Origin: Parendozoicomonas callyspongiae | GTDB taxonomy: Bacteria; Pseudomonadota; Gammaproteobacteria; Pseudomonadales; Endozoicomonadaceae | DNA length: 64,000 bases | Direction of reading: 5' to 3' | Assembly: GCF_023502345.1 (NCBI RefSeq) | Contig: NZ_JAMFLX010000019.1 | Location: 1-64,000, forward strand | Shown here: positions 18,572-27,784 of the stretch, in pieces | How positions within the stretch are numbered: position 1 is the first letter of the stretch | Layout: the number at the start of each line of letters is the position of its first letter | Program-made: the position numbers and the translations under genes | Notes under the pieces: model-generated | Told to the model about the DNA's origin: nothing | Database searches by the model: none | What the model saw: the letters and a program-made list of their open reading frames with translations, nothing else

Positions 18572-19835
18572 TGGAAGTGCCGGCTATTGAGTTGGCCCGC
18601 TCCAACACTTCCTCCATGGATTCTGGACGTTGCGCGGGATCAATAGCCAGACATTCAATGGCCAGCCTCCGAAAGAGTTCAAGCTTTTTACTTTGAGGTG
18701 TGCCTGATGGGCCTAATCGCTTATCTATGGCTATGATAGATTCCAGTGATGTAAATGTTCGCGGTTTTTCTTTGGATTTGTCTGGCCATCTCAGGTGCTT
18801 ACAACTGTCGGGGCACATATGAAATGCACAATTTGGGTGGTTACTCCACCCTCGCCAGTTGTACTTCCCCTGCAGGAGATTGAGCAAAACCTTACCCCAG
18901 CCGTATATATCACTTTTAGGGGTTGTGATTGTGCCATAGAAAAGCTCTGGTGCCAGCTGGAGGTCACCGTCCTTCAGCTCACGGTTAACATAAACGCCTT
19001 GAAACGGTTGGCTGTGTTGAGCTGACTGGCTGCCTGAAGCATTGGGGTTTGGTTGTCCTTCTGCTTTTAAGCGTCCAAAATCAGATATCCAGATATGATT
19101 GTTATCAGCCAGAAGAATGTTGCCTGCTGTCAGATCCCGGTGAACAAGTTGGAGAGAATGCAGGTAGATTAACCCGTTGGCAACTTGCTGGCAGATGTCT
19201 AGACGCTGGTTCCAGACCATGGCTGTTCTTTCTATTTGCATATTTATCAGAATGGTGCCTAGAGATTCTCTGGCCCTTGGAAAGAGCAGAAATGTTTGGT
19301 CTTTAAGGAATGCATAGCCGGGACATGGCAGAATATTGTCATGGTGGAATCCAAACTGTTGCCGGGCTTCTTCCAGAAGGTTGCTGGCTCCAGTCAGCTT
19401 CAGATTGGTTTTTACAACGAATTTATTTGCTGATTTCTTAACTGGTCCTTTAGCAGGGACAACGCTTCCAAATGCCCCCCTCCACTCGGACTCGAATTTT
19501 TCTCCGTCACTTATGGCTTTTATTGAACGGGTCAAGATATTAACGAGCTGTGTTTTGGAATATATGTGGTAAGGACGACACTGCAATAATACTTTGGTTT
19601 TTCGTTTGGGTGTATTTCTGCCTCTGTTCAAAGGATTCGACAGCATCGAGTAGGTTAAGCTCAGTTGATTCCCTTCAGGGTAAAGAGGCGTACATCTACT
19701 TTTCTTTGTGTCGGGGGGCTTTATGTCTTTATCCTGGCCGTAGCCAGAAAACTCCCCGGGATATATCCTTTTAGTATGTGACCGTAAGACCATGTTGACT
19801 CTGCTTGCTTGCTGATTTGTTCCTTTAGATGGCAT
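18531..19835 (-). CDS. Eukaryotic-like protein kinase
   Basis: A 434-residue protein with a ~120-residue basic, uncharacterised N-terminal region and a full kinase domain. Motifs: glycine-rich loop WRGAFGSVV (118-126), ATP-site Lys142 in VVKT, helix-C Glu in LLEEARQQ, catalytic loop HRDLTAGN (232-239), DFG (252-254), APE (295-297), and DIYGWG (309-314). A conserved Arg (R403) stands near the end. All catalytic residues are present, so it should be active. HRDLTAGN resembles tyrosine-kinase-like eukaryotic catalytic loops more than bacterial PknB. There is no membrane helix or PASTA domain. It could be a host-directed effector, by inference. Confidence 0.85.
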   Translation of the reverse strand: MPSKGTNQQASRVNMVLRSHTKRIYPGEFSGYGQDKDIKPPDTKKSRCTPLYPEGNQLSLTYSMLSNPLNRGRNTPKRKTKVLLQCRPYHIYSKTQLVNILTRSIKAISDGEKFESEWRGAFGSVVPAKGPVKKSANKFVVKTNLKLTGASNLLEEARQQFGFHHDNILPCPGYAFLKDQTFLLFPRARESLGTILINMQIERTAMVWNQRLDICQQVANGLIYLHSLQLVHRDLTAGNILLADNNHIWISDFGRLKAEGQPNPNASGSQSAQHSQPFQGVYVNRELKDGDLQLAPELFYGTITTPKSDIYGWGKVLLNLLQGKYNWRGWSNHPNCAFHMCPDSCKHLRWPDKSKEKPRTFTSLESIIAIDKRLGPSGTPQSKKLELFRRLAIECLAIDPAQRPESMEEVLERANSIAGTSISSLSSLKQPGQQ

Positions 19836-19996
19836 CTGTCAAAGAGTATTTCAGACAGTGTTGACAGGTATGGTTTGAATCGCTGACAGGAAGGTTAGTG
19901 CTCTGAAAGTATGGCAACACTTTGATGGCACTTGATAGTGAGAAAACTTAAAATACGCGCCATTTTTGATATTGCTATTGGCTCTGATTTTTACCT

Positions 19997-20256
19997 ATGT
20001 CGCGCAATCATCTTTTGCTCTATTGCCGTTCCGGTTTCGAATCTGATCTGGCAGCTGAAATCCAGGAAAAAGCCGCTTCTGCCGGTATCTATGGCTATGT
20101 CAAAACCCAGAAGAATAGCGCTGGCTGGCGGTACAAGATGCTTTGGGGATGATGGAAGAGTGGGCTGATGAGTATGATATCAGGCTCCAGCTTCGCTGCC
20201 GTCAGCTCTACCATGACAGTGAAGAAGTGACTGTTCACGTTGTACGGTTAGACTAA
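19997..20256 (+). pseudogene. rlmM: rlmM remnant with the central part deleted
   Basis: The first 51 codons, starting MSRNHLLLYCRSGFESDLAA, match the N-terminus of RlmM, the 23S rRNA C2498 2'-O-methyltransferase. They run into a stop. A shifted frame from 20152 then reads MEEWADEYDIRLQLRCRQLY followed by HDSEEVTVHVVRL, which matches the RlmM C-terminus. RlmM is normally about 360 residues, so some 270 residues, including the methyltransferase core, are missing. A terminator follows 12 bp after the stop, so the gene has kept both ends. It is non-functional as read here. Confidence 0.8.
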
Positions 20257-20267
20257 CGACTTCTATT

Positions 20268-20294
20268 TCCGGGGCGCTGTCCCCGGACTTTTTC
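20268..20294 (+). terminator. Rho-independent terminator after the rlmM remnant
   Basis: TCCGGGG/CCCCGGA stem with a 6-base loop, followed by CTTTTT. It lies 12 bp after the remnant's stop codon. Confidence 0.8.
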
Positions 20295-20437
20295 CCTCTC
20301 ATCATCCCTTCGCTGTTCTTTTCACTTGATAATCACTGAAAGAATAATAAGTTGGTTATGCGCTGGTAGTCTACATTATCCCCACCTTATTCAAGGGCGT
20401 TTCAGGGTTTAAAATCAAGGTTTGGGTAAATAGTCCT

Positions 20438-23400
20438 TTGTTTACTGCGTTATTGCGATGGCTGCTGGATTCAAATAATAAGTGCTGTCAGTCTTCACTT
20501 GCTCTTGCTTTTTTTACAGTCTTTTCTCTGGCCGGGTATGGAGATGATGACTGGTTTACAACACGTGTTGCCAAAGGTATGCATGCAATGGTGTGGTATG
20601 GCGAGACTGAGGAAGAGGAGCTTCATGCTAATGTGGAAATATTGAGGGAGTTGCTGAAAGACTACAGGGCATCGTCTCCTTACTATATACCTTCCCTCTT
20701 TGCTGATATTCATGCACTGCTATTGCAAAACGCAGATCTGCTGAGTGACAAGGATTTCAGGTGGCTGTTATCCCATAAAAAAGAACTTGAAAAGGCAGCC
20801 AATGTTACTCTGGGAGATGTTATTGAGTGGCGAAGAGTTCCCCCCGAAGTATCGAAAAAGAAAAAGAAAAAAAAGAAGCACGAAAAGAACGTACGTGAAC
20901 TGAAAGCGGTGGAAGCCGATGAGGAAGTTCCTTTGGATATAGCATCTCAAACTTTACGGGAACAGCCTGATAAGTGGTTTGATAGGCTTAGGGGCGAGAT
21001 AAAACAGTGCAGGAATCCTGAAAAGTTGGAAGAGACTGTCGAGCTCCAGAGAGAAGCTCATGAGTCTTTGGAAAAACTTGATCGGAAGCTGTATGAATCA
21101 TTGCAAAGGTTTATTCAAAAGCATAGGCATGAGTTGACCGAGAGACGGTTCGGGCATCTCAATCACCACGATCGTAAACACTACCTGAAAGAGCTTGATG
21201 GCTTTCTGCAAAAGCATCATTTGGTCAAGGTTGATGTCCCTGGCGATGATAACTGTATCCCATCAGTCCTGGCCGAGCAGCTGACCCATCGCAGTGCTTC
21301 CAATCATCAATACACCTCGCAAGAAGTACGTCGTCATCTTGCGGATCATTACCAGTCGCTTCAGAGCAATGACCCTCAACATATCCTGGTTGCTGTTCTT
21401 GGGGACTGGGGGCAGGAAAATATCGGTGAAGATAAATCCTGGATGGACGTACAGCCCACTTTGATGCTGGCCGCTGATCGTTATCAATACCCCGTTATCC
21501 ATGTTTATCCCAGGGGGCGTTCGCCTGTGGTGGAAACCTACTGGCCAAATAGTCATGCGCTGGTTTCTCGCCATCCATTCCAGCAGGCTCTGATTATCAT
21601 CCATAACGGTTATGGCCATTATGATGCTGCAATATATAAACCGGACAGAAGCAGATCAGAGCACAAACCCCATAAAAAGCGCGAGTCATCTTCAAAGCGG
21701 TCAATCATCATTCAAGAGCCTGTTCATGCTACAAGCCACAAGGATCCACAGCAGGTTGATCAACTTAAGAGAGAAGCGGAAGCGTATTTAAAACAGGCAT
21801 TGAACCTGTCGGTGGATTCTTCTTTTGAGCACGAACTGGTAAGAGTGTCCATCCCAGATGATTTTGGTCAGGGGGACACGGATGACTGGTTGGATTTACT
21901 TGAGGCAACCAGTTCATCAGCAGGCATAGTACCGGCCTCTGGAAACAGCACTGTTATTGCAGAGGAATCCGAGAACGATCCAGAATTCGATGCTGCCCTG
22001 GAGAGCTTGAAACAGCGGCTGGCTGCCTTTGAGAAGGGAGAAAAATCAGAAGAAGATGGTCTTGAAAGTCTTTATTTGCTTCTGGAGCAGAGTCGAGGCC
22101 GGACAATGGATCTTCCTTTGCTAATGAAGGATATGGGAGGAGATACTGATTTGCAGATAGTCGCTCCCGGTGATGTTCGGTTGAATCATGGTTTTTTTTC
22201 TGTTCTCTGTGAGCTGATCGGGCAGGGAACTGCAGGGGTAATGAGACGTCAGCAGCGCTCTGCCATGCAATGTAAACATGGTCTGCAGTCCGGGATGAAA
22301 CTGCTTCAGGAGGATAATTATTTATGGGACACGATCAATATCCTGTATACCGGGCTGCAGTGGGCTGAGCTGTTTCAGCACCCTGATATCTGGACCAGCC
22401 TGGGTTCTGATTCTGACCCGCTATGGAATCGTCCTGAAATTTTCTGGCTGCTGGCAATGCACTTGGGAAGAGATATTATTATTTCCCTACCTACTGAAGA
22501 TAAATGCTCAGGCATTGTTTATTCGCCCTCGTCTGCGCCTCAAGTCTTGCATTATAAACAGCTTGCTGAAGCCGCTGGACAATTACATAGAGGGCATTCG
22601 TCTCCGTTGATGATGGCATATGATGGATTCTGCTGGTCGGCTATTCAGTTGAAAGCCGAAGAAGGCGGTCAAGAAGCAGAAAAAGACGTCGAGGATATCG
22701 ACGCTGAACTTGAGCGTGATACTGATACTGGTCAGTTATTGCATCTTCTGGATGAGGAAAGCCAAGAACATAGGGCAAAGTCGAAAACAGTTAGCATGAC
22801 ACCATCCAGCAGCACTTTATTAAAAAAAGATTTCAGGAAGAATATCCAAAAAGTCATTCGGTTGCATTGTAATCAGCAGTGGGACGGTGTTGTGCGTTTG
22901 CTTAAAAAGGATGTTCATAAATTTCCGCGAATATTCCGGGTCACGGCTCGATATTATCTGGCACAAGCCTATTTGAAGCTGAAAAATAAAGAAAAGTTTC
23001 TAGAGCAGTTTGAAAAATTGCAAAATGCTGTGTCTATGGATGATCTGGAAGGACGACTCAAGGTTATCATCCTTAAGAAATCAGGTGAGGGTTATCTGCG
23101 TAGGTTAAAGCTGTCCCAGGCTATTGAAGATTTGGATGACATGCCCATAGAAGGTCCGCGGTCTTATATTCTGCATCTTGCCAGGATTTATGAAATAAAA
23201 TTCTCTGCTTATCTGAAAGCAATTGGTTGTCTGCAAAAGTATCTCGACCACCATAAACATGATTGGCAGGTTGCCCTCAGTATTAATGTTTTGATTCAAA
23301 AAATTAAAGACCGAAGTAGACGTGATCAGCTTTTTTCCGAGCTCGCTCCGGTTTTAACACAGCTTCATCAGCGCAATCCGGGCAATCACAGTATTACCAT

Positions 23401-24493
23401 TGCCTATGCCATAAACTGTGCTCAGCAGGGAATGTGGTCAAGGGGAATTGAGGCACTGGAACAAGCCGGGCTTGAAAATATTAAGGTTTTGGAAGCCTGG
23501 CTATCGCTGGTATTGAGAAGTGAAGAAAACGCTGAGCACTTTGACAAGGCTTACCAGTATCTGACCCCGGTTTATAAAAAGACTCCGATTCTGCAAAAAA
23601 TGTGGCTGCGTTTACACTCTTATGAACGCGACCCTGAAAAGGTAAAAGTCATACTCCCAGAGGCTGTTGTAATGGTTAATGCTTCCCGAGGCAGCAAGCA
23701 TTACTATGCCAACTTGATCTCTTTGCAGAAGTTCTATGTCACCTTGAACTACGCATTCCAGCTGGATGAACTATCTCACATGATGCGTCACAGACATCCA
23801 GGCAGGAGGCACTTTAATGAGACGGGAGTTATTATTCAGAATCTCTATTTAGGGAGATATAAAAAAGCCCAGAGACTTGCTGACCGTGCTGTCAAAAGCT
23901 GGCCAAAAGTTCCTCATATTTATGCTCTTCAGGCCCGGGCACATTCCAAAGCGCGAAGCCCTGATGCCGCAGAACTAATGAATGGGTTGGTGACATGGTT
24001 TCGTAGGAACCCCGTAAAACTCCGAAATCTGGCTATGGAAGTACAGCGTTATTATGAAGAAAAGGATGAGCTCCAAAAACAATATGAGATCTTGGTTGAA
24101 ATTAACGATAATAATAAAAATTTTCAAACAGCCAGAAAGAAACTTGTTCATGTCGGGTTAAGGGCAGGAGATTACCTGAGTGACCAGCCTGATGCATATA
24201 GCAAAGCAGCCGACTGCTATCGTCGTTCGTTTGCTTGCAATCGCTCATCTGTCGATGGCTTGACTTCCGGTTATAAGGCGCTACTTCTCTATGCAAAAAG
24301 GAATGATAAAGAGAGATTTTGGGGTTTCGTGGAGTTGTTTGAGACGTGCAGAAATGAAAGTGAACTATGGAAAAAACACTGTCAACTTGGAAAAGATCCA
24401 TTTATTGAGGAGCTGGACCAGTTCAAAAATTCAATATCGAGACCAGCTAATTTAAGGGGTTACCGCAAGCGCTGGCATATAACAGGCGATTAA
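20438..24493 (+). CDS. Large OTU-type cysteine protease protein with degenerate second OTU-like unit and TPR-like C-terminus
   Basis: A 1351-residue protein. The start is uncertain: a TTG at 20438 gives a signal-like N-terminus (SSLALAFFTVFSLAGYG), while the first in-frame Met is about residue 48. A Lys-rich stretch lies near 140-150. At residues 262-405 there is an OTU-like fold: VPGDDNC with nucleophile Cys273, and NGYGHYDAAIY with His394. Residues ~571-735 resemble the same fold but align Gly and Phe at the catalytic positions. From ~785 to the end, helical pairs resemble TPRs. OTU proteases cleave ubiquitin, so a host-directed deubiquitinase is likely by inference. No partner gene is adjacent. 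Confidence 0.75.
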   Translation: MFTALLRWLLDSNNKCCQSSLALAFFTVFSLAGYGDDDWFTTRVAKGMHAMVWYGETEEEELHANVEILRELLKDYRASSPYYIPSLFADIHALLLQNADLLSDKDFRWLLSHKKELEKAANVTLGDVIEWRRVPPEVSKKKKKKKKHEKNVRELKAVEADEEVPLDIASQTLREQPDKWFDRLRGEIKQCRNPEKLEETVELQREAHESLEKLDRKLYESLQRFIQKHRHELTERRFGHLNHHDRKHYLKELDGFLQKHHLVKVDVPGDDNCIPSVLAEQLTHRSASNHQYTSQEVRRHLADHYQSLQSNDPQHILVAVLGDWGQENIGEDKSWMDVQPTLMLAADRYQYPVIHVYPRGRSPVVETYWPNSHALVSRHPFQQALIIIHNGYGHYDAAIYKPDRSRSEHKPHKKRESSSKRSIIIQEPVHATSHKDPQQVDQLKREAEAYLKQALNLSVDSSFEHELVRVSIPDDFGQGDTDDWLDLLEATSSSAGIVPASGNSTVIAEESENDPEFDAALESLKQRLAAFEKGEKSEEDGLESLYLLLEQSRGRTMDLPLLMKDMGGDTDLQIVAPGDVRLNHGFFSVLCELIGQGTAGVMRRQQRSAMQCKHGLQSGMKLLQEDNYLWDTINILYTGLQWAELFQHPDIWTSLGSDSDPLWNRPEIFWLLAMHLGRDIIISLPTEDKCSGIVYSPSSAPQVLHYKQLAEAAGQLHRGHSSPLMMAYDGFCWSAIQLKAEEGGQEAEKDVEDIDAELERDTDTGQLLHLLDEESQEHRAKSKTVSMTPSSSTLLKKDFRKNIQKVIRLHCNQQWDGVVRLLKKDVHKFPRIFRVTARYYLAQAYLKLKNKEKFLEQFEKLQNAVSMDDLEGRLKVIILKKSGEGYLRRLKLSQAIEDLDDMPIEGPRSYILHLARIYEIKFSAYLKAIGCLQKYLDHHKHDWQVALSINVLIQKIKDRSRRDQLFSELAPVLTQLHQRNPGNHSITIAYAINCAQQGMWSRGIEALEQAGLENIKVLEAWLSLVLRSEENAEHFDKAYQYLTPVYKKTPILQKMWLRLHSYERDPEKVKVILPEAVVMVNASRGSKHYYANLISLQKFYVTLNYAFQLDELSHMMRHRHPGRRHFNETGVIIQNLYLGRYKKAQRLADRAVKSWPKVPHIYALQARAHSKARSPDAAELMNGLVTWFRRNPVKLRNLAMEVQRYYEEKDELQKQYEILVEINDNNKNFQTARKKLVHVGLRAGDYLSDQPDAYSKAADCYRRSFACNRSSVDGLTSGYKALLLYAKRNDKERFWGFVELFETCRNESELWKKHCQLGKDPFIEELDQFKNSISRPANLRGYRKRWHITGD

Positions 24494-24661
24494 CATCTTT
24501 TTCCTATGGATTTCTTCGGTGTTAAAGTAGTTTAAAGAAGACAAAAAACAACAAATATAAGTTGCTGATAGCGAATGCGTTATTCGTCGAATACCAATTT
24601 CCAGTATTGTGCTGTCCGGTAAAATTGGCACACTGATTTCCAGTATTCTCAGGGGGACAAT

Positions 24662-25984
24662 TTGCTCTCTTCCAATCGTCAGGTTTGGCAGTTTGCCTTG
24701 CCAGTCATTGTTTCCAATATTACTGTTCCCCTGCTTGGCCTGGTTGACTCTGCCGTTCTTGGTCGCCTGCCGTCGCCTATTTACCTGGGAGCTGTGGCCG
24801 TAGGTGCCAGTCTGTTCAGTTTTATCTTCTGGGCTTTCGGTTTTCTGCGCATGGGAACCACTGGTCAGGTTTCCAGGGCTTATGGTCGTGGTGACGGCCA
24901 ATCTTTGCGGGATATTCTGGTTCAGTCCCTGGCGATATCAGCAATACTGGGTGTTTTGTTGATTCTTCTTGCCGAACTAATACTGCATACAGCTCTGCCT
25001 TTCTTTAAACCGGGGCCGGACGTTGTTCCTGAAGTGGGTAATTATTTTCTAACCAGGATCTGGTCGGCACCAGCCACACTGGCCAATTATGCAGTTCTGG
25101 GCTGGCTGCTTGGGCGACAGGTGGCCCGTGCCCCCCTGATTCTTCTAATGTTTCAAAACGCCATCAATATTGCTTTAAACCTGTTCTTCGTAATCGGCTT
25201 AGGAATGGCTGTGAAAGGGGTGGCCCTGGCAACCGTAGTTGCAGAGTATGCCAGCCTGCTGCTGGGGCTGGTACTGTGCTCTCGCTATTTGAAGAGTATT
25301 GACGGGTTCATGCGTTTGAAGGAAGCGCTGCATCTGTCAAAAATCTCATCCCTGATGACGGTGAACCGACAGCTGTTCGTTCGCAATCTCTGCCTTCTGT
25401 TTACCATGTCCATGTTTACTGCCTGGGGAGCAAGGCAGGGGGATATTATTCTTGCCGCCAATGCGCTGCTGGTAAACTTTGTTATGCTGACGGCCAACGC
25501 ACTGGATGGTTTTGCTTTTGCCGCTGAAGCTCTGATTGGAAAAGCGACAGGAGAAAATAATCCTCGTGTAGTTCGGGGAGTACTGAAGTCGACCCTGCAG
25601 TGTTCAGTGATTATGTCGCTGGGGCTGAGCCTGTGTTACTGGCTGTTTGGTGAGCCGGTTCTGTTTTGGTTAACGGATATTGAAGGCCTGGCTGCCACTG
25701 CGTTGATTTACCTGCCGTGGCTGGTGGTCATGCCAGTGTTGGGTGTGCTCTGTTTCTGGCTGGATGGTGTGTTTATTGGGCTTGGAAAAACCGCGTTGAT
25801 GCAGCAGATTATGATGCTCTCAACCTTTGCTGTATTTGTGCCGGTCTGGTATCTGACCCGCTCAGCAGGCAATCATGGTCTGTGGTTTGCGTTTAGCCTG
25901 TTTACGCTGGCTCGAAGCTCTGGAATGTTTATGGCTTTTCTACCAGCTTACAAGCGTATCAGGGCAGAATGTACCAAAGATTAA
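24662..25984 (+). CDS. MATE family efflux transporter, DinF type
   Basis: A 440-residue protein with about 12 membrane helices. The opening WQFALPVIVSNITVPLLGLV and LGRLPSPIYLGAVAVG are characteristic of the DinF branch of MATE exporters, which expel cationic compounds in exchange for Na+ or H+. The start is a TTG at 24662, supported by AGGGGG five bases upstream. No ATG lies in frame near it. The gene stands alone. Its substrate is unknown. Confidence 0.9.
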   Translation: MLSSNRQVWQFALPVIVSNITVPLLGLVDSAVLGRLPSPIYLGAVAVGASLFSFIFWAFGFLRMGTTGQVSRAYGRGDGQSLRDILVQSLAISAILGVLLILLAELILHTALPFFKPGPDVVPEVGNYFLTRIWSAPATLANYAVLGWLLGRQVARAPLILLMFQNAINIALNLFFVIGLGMAVKGVALATVVAEYASLLLGLVLCSRYLKSIDGFMRLKEALHLSKISSLMTVNRQLFVRNLCLLFTMSMFTAWGARQGDIILAANALLVNFVMLTANALDGFAFAAEALIGKATGENNPRVVRGVLKSTLQCSVIMSLGLSLCYWLFGEPVLFWLTDIEGLAATALIYLPWLVVMPVLGVLCFWLDGVFIGLGKTALMQQIMMLSTFAVFVPVWYLTRSAGNHGLWFAFSLFTLARSSGMFMAFLPAYKRIRAECTKD

Positions 25985-25999
25985 GACCAGGCTCAGGAT

Positions 26000-26281
26000 T
26001 CAGTGAGTCAGGATTGTGATCTGTTCTTCATGGTCCAGAAGAGGATCAATATGACTATGGAGTTTGCGGCGGTTATCGGAGCTGGCCCATTGGCTCCAGC
26101 ACTGAAGGTTATCCCAGAGGCTGACGGTGACACGATGGCTGCTGTTCTCGATATCACGCAGGGTTTCGCTACCAAGAAATCCTGGGGTATTTTCAATCAG
26201 TGAAACCGTATCCCGCAGGCTCTGATCGTAATGTTGTTCGAGGCCTTCGGCTATCAAGCGGTCGATAATCACCTTGATCAT
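26000..26281 (-). CDS. Antibiotic biosynthesis monooxygenase (ABM)-domain protein
   Basis: A 93-residue ferredoxin-fold ABM protein. It opens MIKVIIDRLIAEGLEQHYDQ, followed by NTPGFLGSETLRD and VSLWDNLQCWSQWASS, the usual three blocks of the family. Members range from heme-degrading monooxygenases to quinol monooxygenases, so the role is open. It converges with the MATE gene (16 bp gap). Confidence 0.8.
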   Translation of the reverse strand: MIKVIIDRLIAEGLEQHYDQSLRDTVSLIENTPGFLGSETLRDIENSSHRVTVSLWDNLQCWSQWASSDNRRKLHSHIDPLLDHEEQITILTH

Positions 26282-26394
26282 GGGGGCAAGTCCTTATCAA
26301 AGTCTTTTTTTGAACGGATTAACCTATTACCCTGTTTATTTCGCCCGCTGCGAATGAAGTTTTAGAATTTAAGATCTGGCAGGTTATTTCATTT

Positions 26395-26637
26395 ATGAGT
26401 TACACAATTTCCCGAACCCTTGATACATGCGGCCTGAACTGTCCTGAACCAGTGATGATGCTGCATAAGACCGTTCGAGAAATGGCCGTAGGCGATATTG
26501 TCGAGGTGATTGCTACTGACCCTTCGACCAGCCGCGATATTCCCAAGTTCTGTAACTTCCTGGAGCATGAACTGCTGGTGAATGAAGAGCGGGATGACCG
26601 GTTTTATTACCATATCCGCAAGGGTGAAGCGGCCTGA
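26395..26637 (+). CDS. tusA: Sulfurtransferase TusA family protein
   Basis: An 80-residue protein with the sulfur-carrying Cys in CGLNCPEPVMMLH (the CPxP motif, Cys at residue 16) and the segment DPSTSRDIPKFC. TusA relays sulfur from IscS for 2-thiouridine synthesis of tRNA. Length and motifs are exactly those of TusA. A short palindrome covers its stop codon. Confidence 0.94.
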   Translation: MSYTISRTLDTCGLNCPEPVMMLHKTVREMAVGDIVEVIATDPSTSRDIPKFCNFLEHELLVNEERDDRFYYHIRKGEAA

Positions 26638-26646
26638 TCAGGCCGC
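26629..26646. terminator. Palindrome over the tusA stop codon
   Basis: An 18-base perfect palindrome (GCGGCC-TGATCA-GGCCGC) contains the tusA stop. It sits between convergent genes and could act as a bidirectional terminator hairpin, though no T-run follows directly. Confidence 0.5.
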
Positions 26647-26663
26647 CTGAGCTGCTTTCTGAA

Positions 26664-27422
26664 TTATTTATCAATCAGCTTTGAGAAGGCTTCTATAGCA
26701 TCCGGATCGCCAGATTTGATTTTGTTGGCGATCACATGATGGAAGAAGTACTTGAAGCTGTTATCTTCCTGAGCCGGGTAGAGACACTCATCCCCCGGAA
26801 GAACCGGAGTGTTACCAATCTTCTCGTTGTCCGCGATCATGGCCTGAATAGCGCCATCATCATTCAGGCGCCAGCTGGTCACCTGATTCAGAGTGATAGT
26901 CTGGAATGCATTGCTGGACATCACCACATGGGTGCCGATGCAGTCCGGGATCTCCTGCATCACCTGGGCAACAGGTTTTTCCTTCTCTTTTACGCTTTTG
27001 GGGGGAGGTGGTTCATCATCCTTGAAATAAGTGGCTGCACCTTCCAGTTCAACAACCTTATGGACGGGAGGATCATAAAATAGACGCTCATGCTTGCTGT
27101 CGTAATAGCCTTCCCAATGACCGTTGAGCGGGTCATTCAGATTTTTTGCCGGAACAAGGCGGGTCAGCCAGGGCACCATGGCATCCACCTCACCATTTTG
27201 CCTCAGGGCCCAGCACAGAATCTTCATACTGAACATTTTGTCTTTGTTGGCATCATTGCTGTAGAGCATTTCCAGGCCATCAAGCTCCGGTGCTATGCGG
27301 ATAATCTTGTTCGCTTCGGCATCCTTGACCTCGCGGCGGGTGAATATATCAACCACATTATTAGATTTTGCTGATGAGCTTTTCTTGTTGGAAGAGGATT
27401 TATCAACTTTTTTATCAGACAT
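26664..27422 (-). CDS. Conserved hypothetical protein, 252 residues
   Basis: No family recognised. The N-terminal 35 residues are Lys/Ser-rich and probably disordered. A globular region follows (about 45-130), including LYSNDANKDKMFSMKILCWALRQ cut by several charged positions. A Pro-rich and acidic linker (DDEPPPPK) leads to a second globular half ending in FFHHVIANKIKSGD. It has no signal peptide or membrane helix, so it should be cytosolic. The gene stands opposite tusA. Confidence 0.75.
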   Translation of the reverse strand: MSDKKVDKSSSNKKSSSAKSNNVVDIFTRREVKDAEANKIIRIAPELDGLEMLYSNDANKDKMFSMKILCWALRQNGEVDAMVPWLTRLVPAKNLNDPLNGHWEGYYDSKHERLFYDPPVHKVVELEGAATYFKDDEPPPPKSVKEKEKPVAQVMQEIPDCIGTHVVMSSNAFQTITLNQVTSWRLNDDGAIQAMIADNEKIGNTPVLPGDECLYPAQEDNSFKYFFHHVIANKIKSGDPDAIEAFSKLIDK

Positions 27423-27483
27423 GCCACATCCTTGTGCACAATACAGCCATTAAGAAACTGATGAATCAACGTATCTTTTCAGT

Positions 27484-27652
27484 CTAGCCCGAACATTTCA
27501 TAAACTTCCCCGAAATTTACGTAGGGCTTTGTGGCTCTAAGGGCTTTGGCGAAGAAGCGCCGTACCGGAGAGTACGGTCGACTGAGTCAAAGTTCTTAGA
27601 GCCACCAATAACAAGTAAAATCGGACGTATGTTTATGAAATGTTCGGGCTAG
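27484..27652. repeat. 169-bp palindromic element, MITE-like or structured RNA
   Basis: Two perfect 22-bp inverted ends begin CTAGCCCGAAC and end GTTCGGGCTAG. Inside, a perfect 11-bp inverted pair GTGGCTCTAAG/CTTAGAGCCAC (27531-27541 and 27595-27605) encloses smaller hairpins: GGCG-N6-CGCC, CCGTAC-N6-GTACGG and GAC-N3-GTC. Between outer and inner stems the arms stay partly complementary. It lies in a 362-bp gap between the 252-residue gene and the DASS transporter and contains no ORF. A non-autonomous transposable element is likely. A structured RNA is the alternative. Confidence 0.8.
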
Positions 27653-27784
27653 CCCTCAGTTTTTATATAGGCTGTTGAAAAAGCCCTTTCACCTGAAACA
27701 ACTGTGAGTCGTTATCTGCTCCTTTGGTTCTTCCTTATCTGGGCGATATGACTAGTAGACTTGATTTCCCTCAAGGGTATCTTC

